From Anaerolineae bacterium (GTDB lineage: Bacteria; Chloroflexota; Anaerolineae; B4-G1): 7,613 nucleotides of DNA. Location: NCBI GenBank assembly GCA_016783285.1, contig JADHWW010000194.1:1-7613 (forward strand), given 5' to 3'. This document shows positions 1 to 6,786 of this stretch, piece by piece. The notes under the pieces are model-generated. The model was not told where the DNA came from, did not search any database, and worked only from the letters and a program-made list of their open reading frames with translations. The position numbers and the translations under genes are program-made. Numbering within the stretch: position 1 is the first letter of the stretch; each line of letters starts with the position of its first letter.

Positions 1-28
1 GGCCTTTTGCAGATGGTTTTTCAGACAT
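1..28 (-). CDS. 5' end of an unidentified gene downstream of the CHAT gene (partial)
   Basis: Only nine codons are inside the window (MSEKPSAKG, then the edge), so no family can be named. The start is chosen because AAGGAG (37-42 on the minus strand) stands 8 nt before the ATG at 26-28. Another ATG at 34-36 also opens a frame to the edge, but it touches the Shine-Dalgarno sequence and is unlikely to be used. The gene begins about 38 nt after the CHAT stop codon, on the same strand and with no terminator between, so it is probably co-transcribed with the CHAT protease. Genes next to CHAT proteases often encode a partner, regulator or substrate; that role is only inferred here. Confidence 0.55.
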
Positions 29-66
29 TGTTTCATCTCCTTTTTGTACAAGTGTATCGGATTGAG

Positions 67-2184
67 TCACATCAGTTGCACGGCGGGCACGATGCGCGTG
101 TCGCCGTCAACGTACAGCGCGTACAGAAGCCCCAACAGGTTGTCGTGTTCGTGGTAGAACTCTTGACGCAGGTTCAGGAAAATCTGGCCTAGCGGCTCAC
201 CGGCCAGGAACTGGTCGAAGAAACACCTGGCCCACTCGGCGGCAAACAGCGCGGGCGTTTCGCACTCGGTGCCGATGACGCCGCGCGCGCCCTTGGCCAT
301 AAAGTAGGGCACGAAGCCATCGTAGAACAGCGGCGAAAGTTCGGCCGACTCGCAGGCGTTGATGAACACCAGCGGCGCACCCGGCAGGCTCTTTTTGGTC
401 GGCGCGAACAGGTGCAAGTCCTCCAAGGTCAAGTGCTGACTGCCGCTCAACACCAGAGTTGAAGCATCCGGCCCGCCACCTTCGGCCAATGACTTGGAAA
501 CGGCGTGGCAGTAGAAATAGAGAATCTGGTCAGAGGTGGAGGTATCGGCCAGAGCCTGCACTACTTCATCTTCGCTCTCGCGCGCGATCACCTGCACGCC
601 GCCGCCCTGGCTGATCGCGTCCCAGTAGCGCCGCTGGTTGGCGATGAGCGGCGCCCCCATCTGCTGATCTATGTCGGCGTTGACGTTGAGGCTGACGGCC
701 AGGCTGGGGCGGCTGTCAATCGTGGTATCAGTCACCTGCATGCCAGGCTGGAGGGGGATGTGCTCGATAATGTGTTTGAGGCCCAGGAACATCTCGGGGT
801 TGACGTTGTCCGGATCGTACTCGTCGGCCACGTACAGGATGCCCCAGGGCAGCATGAACTGTTGGGAGAAAATCTGTATCTTGAGCGTCTCCTGCTGGGC
901 CATCTGGCGCAGCCTATCGCCCAGGAGGTTGGCCTGCGCGTCGGCGGCCGGGCCGTAAAAGATGCGCTGGTAGAGCCGAAAGCCCGCTTTGGCCAACCGC
1001 TGCAAGACCACCCGGTTGACCTCCGGCGGGATGTCTATCCCGGCCTGGTAAACGTAGGTTTTGTGGGGGCCGGCCTCCAGGTGAACAATGTCCAACAAAT
1101 CCTGGCGCACCTGGGCGATCATCTGGTCGAGTTGCGGCAGCGTGATGGGCAAGGTGGCCATCGCGCCCACCGCGCCGGTCATAATGACCTGGAAACCCGC
1201 ACCGGTGTTCTGGATGATCAGGCTCACGTCCCGGGGCTGGACGGCAAAGGCGGCGTCCACCGGGCGGCCCAACGTCTCGGCGGCGAGCACGCCGGCCCGG
1301 CCAGCGATCCCGGTGTAGAGTTTGAGCGTGATGAGCTGGATAAAGTTGCCGTCTTTCAAAAAGACCGCGTTGATCACGCCCGCGCCTTCGTGCTGGGGCT
1401 CAATGTCGAAGCGGGCCTTGCCCTTGGACTTGCCGGTGCGCGGCACCCGAAGTTTCTGCGGCTCGGTGTAAATCTCAAAGTCGTCGCTTTCAAGTTGGAT
1501 GGTCAGTGTCACCAGTTGCTCGTCGGACTTGAACCGGTAACGGAACTCGTCTCCTCCCACAGCCGTGTCGCGCAGTTGGGTGTCCACGTCAAAGGCCAGC
1601 GTGTAGACCTCGCCCACTTGCAGCGGCTCGACCGGGTCGTGATCCTGAATCTCGGCGTTGATCCAACGCTTCTCCGGTTCGACCTCAATCGGTGGGGGTG
1701 ACTCTTCCATCACCTCTTTGGCTATCAACGTGCCGTATGATACTTCTTCAAGCCGCTCCGGGGGCTGGTTCAACCAATCCAGGTCCACGCCCACCGGTGC
1801 ACCGCGCCACCGCCCCATCAAACCCAACACCTGGCCGTCCGCCAGCACCACCAACATCTTGCCAGGCTTGCCGACCAGCCTCTTGGCCTCCTCTGTGTCC
1901 ACATCGGCCTGTTCGACCGCGTCTGCGCCCCGGTTGTCGAGCAGGTCAGGCACATCAGCCAGAGCAGCGTTCAACATCCACATCCACAACGTCTCGTCCT
2001 CTTTTTGCAATGCCTGGATGAGATCGGCCAACCACAAGACGGCGTATTGGCCATTGGCGAGTCTGACGACGATGTGGATGAAATCTTTCCCGGTTGCGGC
2101 CACCTGATCGCGCACTTGCCGCACCGTCGTCCACTCATCCACCACGATAAAATCACTCTTCAGTTCACTTTCGGCGATGGACAT
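67..2184 (-). CDS. CHAT-domain caspase-like protease with CBS-like N-terminus and central beta-rich domain
   Basis: A 705-residue protein ending in a CHAT (caspase HetF associated with TPRs) peptidase domain, roughly residues 340-705. The expected dyad is visible: His560 in YFYCHA and Cys611 in FINACESA, each following a hydrophobic strand, with the typical GARGVIGTE strand after the cysteine. Residues 1-130 read as two CBS-like halves (around 12-60 and 100-128), suggesting ligand or nucleotide sensing. Residues 170-292 are strand-rich with few helices and look like an Ig-like sandwich. There is no signal peptide or membrane segment, so it should be cytoplasmic. An in-frame ATG at 2226 would add 14 residues, but it lies at the predicted transcription start and has no ribosome site. 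The ATG at 2184 has GGGAGG just upstream (GGGAGGTGACC before ATG). CHAT proteases act in bacterial immunity and programmed cell death in known cases; the substrate here is unknown. The CHAT call is firm; the CBS and Ig-like assignments are tentative. Confidence 0.88.
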   Translation of the reverse strand: MSIAESELKSDFIVVDEWTTVRQVRDQVAATGKDFIHIVVRLANGQYAVLWLADLIQALQKEDETLWMWMLNAALADVPDLLDNRGADAVEQADVDTEEAKRLVGKPGKMLVVLADGQVLGLMGRWRGAPVGVDLDWLNQPPERLEEVSYGTLIAKEVMEESPPPIEVEPEKRWINAEIQDHDPVEPLQVGEVYTLAFDVDTQLRDTAVGGDEFRYRFKSDEQLVTLTIQLESDDFEIYTEPQKLRVPRTGKSKGKARFDIEPQHEGAGVINAVFLKDGNFIQLITLKLYTGIAGRAGVLAAETLGRPVDAAFAVQPRDVSLIIQNTGAGFQVIMTGAVGAMATLPITLPQLDQMIAQVRQDLLDIVHLEAGPHKTYVYQAGIDIPPEVNRVVLQRLAKAGFRLYQRIFYGPAADAQANLLGDRLRQMAQQETLKIQIFSQQFMLPWGILYVADEYDPDNVNPEMFLGLKHIIEHIPLQPGMQVTDTTIDSRPSLAVSLNVNADIDQQMGAPLIANQRRYWDAISQGGGVQVIARESEDEVVQALADTSTSDQILYFYCHAVSKSLAEGGGPDASTLVLSGSQHLTLEDLHLFAPTKKSLPGAPLVFINACESAELSPLFYDGFVPYFMAKGARGVIGTECETPALFAAEWARCFFDQFLAGEPLGQIFLNLRQEFYHEHDNLLGLLYALYVDGDTRIVPAVQLM

Positions 2185-2233
2185 GGTCACCTCCCTGTAC
2201 CGGTGTTCGCGTTCCCTATCGGACACTGCATAT

Positions 2234-2263
2234 AGTATACCATTATTTGACAGAAAAGGGCAA
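2234..2263 (-). promoter_or_regulatory. sigma70-like promoter of the CHAT gene
   Basis: On the minus strand TTGCCC (2258-2263) and TATACT (2234-2239) are 18 nt apart, and TGG directly before TATACT makes an extended -10. Transcription would start near 2227, giving a leader of about 43 nt before the ATG at 2184. The -35 box overlaps the left copy of the MITE target duplication. Confidence 0.6.
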
Positions 2264-2270
2264 CTAACCC
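2261..2270. repeat. left target-site duplication of the MITE (caactaaccc)
   Basis: The ten bases caactaaccc occur here and again at 2412-2421, exactly outside the inverted-repeat ends of the element between them. A shared G extends the direct repeat to 11 bp if counted as 2260-2270 and 2411-2421. Confidence 0.8.
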
Positions 2271-2411
2271 CAATGTCATTAAGTTAAGGATGAGCCAGAC
2301 TTCGGAAGTCTCAAAAGCGCTCTACCCAACGGCTTTTGACGCAGTTCCAGGCTGATTTTTCCTTCAAAATCTCTGACGGCAGACTTCCGAAGTCTTAACT
2401 TAATGACATTG
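2271..2411. mobile_element. 141-bp MITE, probably IS4-family derived
   Basis: The ends are perfect 18-bp inverted repeats: caatgtcattaagttaag at 2271-2288 and its reverse complement at 2394-2411. A near-palindrome agacttcggaagtct lies inside the left end (2297-2311), and its complement-centre version lies at 2381-2395. The left arm carries ten extra bases (aggatgagcc) between the terminal repeat and this palindrome. A smaller stem, tcaaaagc/gcttttga, sits at 2311-2318 and 2332-2339. There is no coding capacity, so movement would need a transposase supplied from elsewhere. A 10-bp target duplication flanks it. From memory, the left end resembles IS4-group termini (AATGCCGATCAGTTAAGGATCAG), and that family makes 10-13 bp duplications; the family assignment is an inference. 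Confidence 0.8.
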
Positions 2412-2421
2412 CAACTAACCC
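2412..2421. repeat. right target-site duplication of the MITE (caactaaccc)
   Basis: Exact copy of 2261-2270 immediately outside the right terminal repeat, marking the insertion as transposition rather than local duplication. Confidence 0.8.
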
Positions 2422-2432
2422 GGCCGCCTCAG

Positions 2433-2461
2433 TAGACAAAAACACAATCCTGCCCTATAAT
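2433..2461 (+). promoter_or_regulatory. sigma70-like promoter of the winged-helix/ferredoxin gene
   Basis: TAGACA (2433-2438) and a perfect TATAAT (2456-2461) are separated by 17 nt. Transcription would start near 2468, inside the first palindromic repeat, giving a leader of about 108 nt that contains both repeat hairpins. Confidence 0.65.
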
Positions 2462-2540
2462 CAGCCCGCACAGCCGTGAGACAAGTTGCCAACTTGTCTA
2501 CAGCCCGCACAGCCGCGAGACAAGTTGCCAACTTGTCCTA
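2462..2540. repeat. tandem pair of 39/40-nt palindrome-bearing repeats in the leader
   Basis: Copy 1 (2462-2500) and copy 2 (2501-2540) differ by one substitution and one inserted C. Each starts cagcccgcacagccg and contains an inverted repeat, agacaagttg and caacttgtct around a single C (2479-2499; 9 bp in copy 2, 2519-2537). A degenerate start of a third copy (catcccgcg) follows at 2541. The repeats begin at the base after the -10 box, so nearly all of the array is transcribed as two strong consecutive hairpins. No T-run follows, so these are not classical terminators. They could be REP-like elements, a protein-binding site or an mRNA 5' stabiliser. Confidence 0.8.
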
Positions 2541-2575
2541 CATCCCGCGTTACGCTGAATTGAGGAGGACGAGCA

Positions 2576-3658
2576 ATGTCTGAAGACATCTACCGCCAAC
2601 TGGCCCGGCGGCTGGACGCCATCCCCAACGGTTTTCCCGCCACCGAGAGCGGCGTCGAACTGCAACTCCTGGCCAAGATCTTTGCGCCAGAGGAGGCGAC
2701 GCTGGCCGGTGCGATGCGCTTGACCCGTGAGCCGGCCGCCGACATCGCGGCCCGCGCCAGCGTGGACCCAGACACGGCCTATCGCACACTCAAGGAGATG
2801 ACCCGCAGGGGACTGATCCGCGCCAAACGAGATAAAGGGCAACTCACCTTTGGGCTGATGCCCTTTGTCGTCGGCATTTACGAGGGACAGTTGCCCCGCA
2901 TGGACGCGGAACTGGCGGAATTATTCGAGCAGTACTATCGAGAAACGCTGGGCGGCGTCATTGTCCACGACACGCCCGCCGTCCACCGCGTCATCCCCGT
3001 CGAGGAGGCGATCCCCTTCGACCTGGAGATTTTCCCCTACGAGCGGGCCTCCGAACTGCTGGAAGGAGCCAAATCGTGGGGCGTGCGCGACTGCATCTGC
3101 CGTGTCCAGCAGCGGCTCGTCGGCAAAGGGTGTGACCGCCCGGTCGAAAACTGCCTGGTACTCGCGCCGGTCGAGGGTGTTTTCGATCACAGCGAGGTGA
3201 ACCGGGCCATCACCAAGGAGGAGGCATTACGCATCTTGCGCGAGGCGGAGGAAGCGGGATTGGTGCACTCCACCGGCAACTACCGCGACCGGCACTATTA
3301 CATCTGTAACTGCTGTACCTGCTGTTGCGGGATACTGCGCGGCGTGGCCGAGTTTGGCGCCCCTGCCGCCGCCGTTTGCTCCGACTTTAACGCCGTCGTG
3401 GACGCCGGCGCGTGCGCCGGATGCGGCGATTGCGTCGAACGCTGCCAGTTCGGGGCAATGGCGGTGACGGAGGAAATCTGTGTGGTGGACTATGCCCACT
3501 GCGTGGGCTGCGGGCTGTGTGCCACAGTCTGCCCCACCGGCGCGCTGTGCCTGGAGCGGAGGCCCGCAGGCGAGGTGCCCCCACCACCGGCTGGCATCAA
3601 GGAGTGGATGGTTCAGCGGGCCCAGGAGCGGGGCATCTCGATCCTCGACGTTTTGTAG
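2576..3658 (+). CDS. winged-helix protein with Cys clusters and C-terminal 2[4Fe-4S] ferredoxin domain
   Basis: A 360-residue soluble protein. Residues 27-95 look like a winged helix-turn-helix (PAADIAARASVDPDTAYRTL, then MTRRGLIRAK and a short wing). The middle has cysteines 173, 175, 186 and 193, and a dense group at 244, 246, 247, 249, 250 and 251 (CNCCTCCC). The C-terminus is a bacterial-type dicluster ferredoxin: C280-x2-C283-x2-C286-x3-C290 and C309-x2-C312-x2-C315-x3-C319, with CxTGAL and CQFGAM contexts typical of two [4Fe-4S] clusters. It most likely moves electrons or senses redox state; the helix-turn-helix may bind DNA or serve as a protein interface. The start is well supported: GAGGAGG (2562-2568) lies 7 nt before the ATG. 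It has its own promoter and a long structured leader. Its last ten codons recur as a relic at 5153-5185. The partner enzyme is unknown. Confidence 0.85.
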   Translation: MSEDIYRQLARRLDAIPNGFPATESGVELQLLAKIFAPEEATLAGAMRLTREPAADIAARASVDPDTAYRTLKEMTRRGLIRAKRDKGQLTFGLMPFVVGIYEGQLPRMDAELAELFEQYYRETLGGVIVHDTPAVHRVIPVEEAIPFDLEIFPYERASELLEGAKSWGVRDCICRVQQRLVGKGCDRPVENCLVLAPVEGVFDHSEVNRAITKEEALRILREAEEAGLVHSTGNYRDRHYYICNCCTCCCGILRGVAEFGAPAAAVCSDFNAVVDAGACAGCGDCVERCQFGAMAVTEEICVVDYAHCVGCGLCATVCPTGALCLERRPAGEVPPPPAGIKEWMVQRAQERGISILDVL

Positions 3659-3664
3659 CGGGCA

Positions 3665-3693
3665 TTGCCAGCCGGCCCCTCTCGTTATATAAT
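3665..3693 (+). promoter_or_regulatory. near-consensus sigma70 promoter of the ATPase gene
   Basis: TTGCCA (3665-3670) and TATAAT (3688-3693) are spaced by 17 nt, starting 7 nt after the ferredoxin stop codon. Transcription would start near 3700, inside the palindrome at 3692-3726. The ATPase gene is therefore probably transcribed separately from the ferredoxin gene. Confidence 0.7.
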
Positions 3694-3726
3694 GTGTCTG
3701 CCCGGTAAGTTACCTGGCAGACACAT
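3692..3726. promoter_or_regulatory. 35-nt palindrome at the ATPase transcription start (operator or leader hairpin)
   Basis: An 11-bp arm atgtgtctgcc (3692-3702) pairs exactly with ggcagacacat (3716-3726). Between them ggtaa-g-ttacc (3704-3714) is a second inverted repeat, leaving one c/t mismatch, so the whole 35 nt is almost perfectly symmetric. It begins within the -10 box and ends 4 nt before the Shine-Dalgarno sequence. A dimeric repressor bound here would block initiation; alternatively the transcript starts with a hairpin. No T-run follows, so it is not a terminator. Confidence 0.75.
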
Positions 3727-3744
3727 ATTTAGGAGAAAGTGACG

Positions 3745-5151
3745 ATGGATTTCATCAATCGAGAGCGAGAACTGGGCGCGTTGGAACGGCTGTGGGCCAG
3801 AGCGGAGGAAGAGGCCCAACTGGTCGTCGTCTACGGACGGCGGCGTACCGGCAAGACGGTTCTACTCCGCCGCTTTGTTCAGGGGAAGCCGGCCGTCTTT
3901 TGGACGGCGGAGATCACTTCGGCGGCCAATCTGCTGCGCGGGTTCTCGCAGGCTTTGTGGCGCTACGCCAACCCAGACAGCCAGCCGGATGCGGCTCTCA
4001 CCTTCGGCTCCTGGGAACAGGCTTTCCGTCACGCTGGCCATCTGGCCGGGGAACAGCGATTGATAGTGGTGATAGATGAATTTCCGTACGCCAGTGGTGC
4101 AACGCCGGTGCTGCCGTCGCTGCTACAACGACTATGGGACGAGTATCTGACCCAGACGCATCTTTTCCTGGTGCTGTGCGGCAGTTCCATTGGCATGATG
4201 GAACAGCAGGTGCTGGCCTACCGGGCTCCTCTGTACGGACGGCGCACCGGGCAACTGCTCCTCCGCCCCCTGGCCTTTGCTGACGCCCGTCTCTTCTTCC
4301 CATCATATAGCCCCGTCCAACAAATAACCGCCTGGGCCATCCTGGGAGGTGTGCCGGCCTATCTGCGCCTGTTCTCCGACCGTTGTCCGGTGATGACCAA
4401 CGTCCGGGAGCAGATTCTGGATTCCTCATCCTTTCTGTACTATGAACCCCGTTTTCTGGTCTATGCCGAGCTGCGAGAACCTCGTACCTCTTTGGCTATT
4501 CTGGAAGCCATCGCCACCGGTCACCACCGTCAGTCGGACATCGCCAAGATCACTGGGCTGGAACGGGGACTGGTAGGACGCACGTTATCCACCCTGCGTG
4601 ATCTGCACCTGGTGGAGCGTCAGGTGCCGGCGACTGAGCCGTACCCTCACAAGAGCCGCAAAGGACGTTATTTGCTGAGTGCTCACTTCCTGCGCTTCTG
4701 GTTCCGGTTTGTGTGGCCTTTCCAGGATCTTTTGGATGTGGGGGATCTGGCCCAGGCAGAGAGAGCTATCAGCGAACAATTACCGGCCTTTGTCGGCCAG
4801 GCTTTTGAAGTCCTCTGCCGGGAATGGATACGCCAGCAAGGGGCGAGGGGCCATCTCCCCTTTGAGCCTGAGCGCGTGGGGGCCTGGTGGGATCGGCGAA
4901 GCCAGGTGGATGTGGTGGCCCTCAACCGGCCAGAGCGGATTATTCTGCTGGGCGAAGCAAAGTGGCTCAACCGGCCAGTGGGAGTGGACACATTGGAGAA
5001 ATTAAAGCGCCAGGGGGCTCCGGCCATCCCCGGTGATGAGTGGACGGTGCATTACGCTCTCTTCTCCAGAAGCGGTTTCACCTCTGGGCTGCGCCGCCGG
5101 GCCGAGGAGGAACGGGTGATGCTGTTCACCCTGGAGGAAATAGTGGTGTAA
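3745..5151 (+). CDS. AAA ATPase with DUF234-like C-terminus (archaeal-type ATPase family)
   Basis: A 468-residue protein. It has a Walker A motif at residues 31-38 (GRRRTGKT, Lys37) and Walker B at 106-113 (LIVVIDEF, Asp111, Glu112). A sensor-like strand LVLCGSS is at 143-148, followed by the family signature APLYGRRTGQLLLRPL (161-176). Residues 248-292 form a winged helix (RQSDIAKITGLERGLVGRTL). From 307 the DUF234 region begins (GRYLLSAHFLRFWFRF), ending in a PD-(D/E)xK-like core with Glu355, Asp389 and Glu404-x-Lys406 (QVDVV...LLGEAKW). The family is widespread in archaea and bacteria and often mobile-looking, but its function is not settled; the nuclease-like core suggests DNA binding or cleavage. 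The ATG at 3745 is chosen because AGGAGA (3731-3736) is 8 nt upstream; an in-frame GTG at 3739 is only 2 nt from it. The stop codon directly abuts a relic of a ferredoxin gene. Confidence 0.88.
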   Translation: MDFINRERELGALERLWARAEEEAQLVVVYGRRRTGKTVLLRRFVQGKPAVFWTAEITSAANLLRGFSQALWRYANPDSQPDAALTFGSWEQAFRHAGHLAGEQRLIVVIDEFPYASGATPVLPSLLQRLWDEYLTQTHLFLVLCGSSIGMMEQQVLAYRAPLYGRRTGQLLLRPLAFADARLFFPSYSPVQQITAWAILGGVPAYLRLFSDRCPVMTNVREQILDSSSFLYYEPRFLVYAELREPRTSLAILEAIATGHHRQSDIAKITGLERGLVGRTLSTLRDLHLVERQVPATEPYPHKSRKGRYLLSAHFLRFWFRFVWPFQDLLDVGDLAQAERAISEQLPAFVGQAFEVLCREWIRQQGARGHLPFEPERVGAWWDRRSQVDVVALNRPERIILLGEAKWLNRPVGVDTLEKLKRQGAPAIPGDEWTVHYALFSRSGFTSGLRRRAEEERVMLFTLEEIVV

Positions 5152-5152
5152 A

Positions 5153-5185
5153 GAACGGGGTATCTCGATCTTGGATGTGCTATAA
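5153..5185 (+). pseudogene. relic of a second winged-helix/ferredoxin gene: last ten codons and stop
   Basis: Starting 2 nt after the ATPase stop codon, this stretch reads ERGISILDVL and stop, exactly the C-terminus of the gene ending at 3658. The two 33-nt stretches differ at nine positions (24/33 identical), and all nine differences are silent, including CTC/TTG and TTG/CTA leucine changes. This pattern shows it was once a translated 3' end under selection, not a chance match or a fresh duplication. No further homology is visible upstream, where the ATPase gene ends; the rest of the paralogue has been lost or replaced. Confidence 0.8.
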
Positions 5186-5623
5186 ACAACGAGAGAGGAC
5201 GCCTACGGGTGGAGGTTGGGGTTCTCGGTCGCCAGTCCCTCGCCCTGGGCTGCCTTCAAGAGGTCGTTGTCGGCTGCGACAAAGGTGAGCGGCAGGAGAT
5301 TGGCGGCTATTCCTTTCCTCAATGATCATCACACTAGCCGGTCTGCCGCCAGCCTGGAGGGGTATCCAACTCTGGGTTTCCCGTCTGGTCAGGTATTGCG
5401 CCACTTCTTCGGGAGTTGGGCCGACCGCGCCCGCTTGATGCAAAACAGCGGTTACTCGCTTCTGCAAGGCCATCGCCTTTGGCACGGATTCTGCCCTGGT
5501 TTTCGCTCTTATTTCCCTCTCGATGCGACGTAACCCCCATTCCAGGATGCGGGACAGCTCACTCTGATATGGGCGCAGCCGCCATGCCAGTTCTGAGGAT
5601 ACTTGTATTTGAATGGTCTCCAT
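5180..5623 (-). CDS. antitoxin of a PIN-toxin pair, reading into a wrong-frame tail
   Basis: The frame encodes 147 residues. Residues 1-104 look like a complete antitoxin: METIQIQVSSELAWRLRPYQ with an amphipathic, RHH-like start, a long charged helix to about 60, then TPEEVAQYL and a C-terminal GRPASVMIIEER, the type of tail seen in antitoxins of PIN-domain toxins. Residues 105-147 are unlike any antitoxin: they run through the remnant of the toxin gene in a different frame and are rich in R, P, S and G. The native stop codon and most of the toxin gene were removed together by a deletion. GGAG lies 7 nt before the ATG at 5621-5623, and a near-perfect promoter precedes it. The antitoxin could still be made, with an extended tail. 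I am sure of the antitoxin-like N-terminus; VapB is only one possible label. Confidence 0.7.
   Translation of the reverse strand: METIQIQVSSELAWRLRPYQSELSRILEWGLRRIEREIRAKTRAESVPKAMALQKRVTAVLHQAGAVGPTPEEVAQYLTRRETQSWIPLQAGGRPASVMIIEERNSRQSPAAHLCRSRQRPLEGSPGRGTGDREPQPPPVGVLSRCL
5203..5301 (-). pseudogene. C-terminal remnant of a PIN-domain (VapC-like) toxin
   Basis: In the frame one base off from the antitoxin, 32 codons and a stop (TAG at 5203-5205) read as a PIN-domain C-terminus: NLLPLTFVAADNDLLKAA followed by QGEGLATENPNLHP. The strand then D-x-D-LL-x-AA is the usual last acidic site and helix of PIN ribonucleases, and the NPNLHP ending fits the family. A complete toxin is about 130-145 residues, so roughly the first 100, including the N-terminal catalytic aspartate, are missing. 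The remnant has no start codon or ribosome site of its own. It lies tail to tail with the ferredoxin relic, with 17 nt between their stop codons. Confidence 0.7.
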
Positions 5624-5654
5624 CCGTCATCTCCGTTTCTTCTCACTGACTGCA

Positions 5655-5683
5655 AGTATAAGTGAAGGTGCAGAGGATGTCAA
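5655..5683 (-). promoter_or_regulatory. near-perfect sigma70 promoter of the antitoxin gene
   Basis: On the minus strand TTGACA (5678-5683, full consensus) and TATACT (5655-5660) are 17 nt apart. Transcription would start near 5648, giving a leader of about 25 nt. A short inverted repeat TCACT/AGTGA (5643-5647 and 5661-5665) brackets the -10 box and could be an antitoxin operator, but five bases per arm is weak evidence. Confidence 0.7.
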
Positions 5684-5714
5684 GCCGGGCGCCGGCCTGG
5701 GATGCATTTCAGTT

Positions 5715-6734
<1,020 letters not shown>

Positions 6735-6786
6735 CTCGCATCCTCCTTATCGCTCTAACAGCACATCTCGCTCGACACTTGACGGA

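Noticed and set aside
505..1701. Long plus-strand open frame of 398 codons opposite the CHAT gene
   Set aside because: It is fully antisense to a gene with clear catalytic motifs, has no recognisable domain and no good ribosome site; GC-rich codon bias on the other strand explains its openness.
2185..2226. Upstream in-frame start of the CHAT gene at 2226
   Set aside because: It coincides with the predicted transcription start and has no Shine-Dalgarno sequence, whereas the ATG at 2184 follows GGGAGG at good distance.
2311..2359. Rho-independent terminator inside the MITE (8-bp stem, later T-run)
   Set aside because: The T-run at 2355-2359 is 15 nt past the stem rather than directly after it, and neither flanking gene reads into it in a way that needs a terminator.
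2462..2540. Short CRISPR array
   Set aside because: The units are directly contiguous with no spacers between them, so this is a tandem repeat.
3739..3744. GTG start two codons upstream for the ATPase
   Set aside because: It is only 2 nt from AGGAGA, too close for initiation; the ATG at 3745 is 8 nt away.
5684..5698. GC-rich hairpin (gccgg/ccggc) after amrS as its terminator
   Set aside because: The stem is only 5 bp and no T-run follows on the minus strand; it also lies against the antitoxin -35 box, so it is too weak to call.
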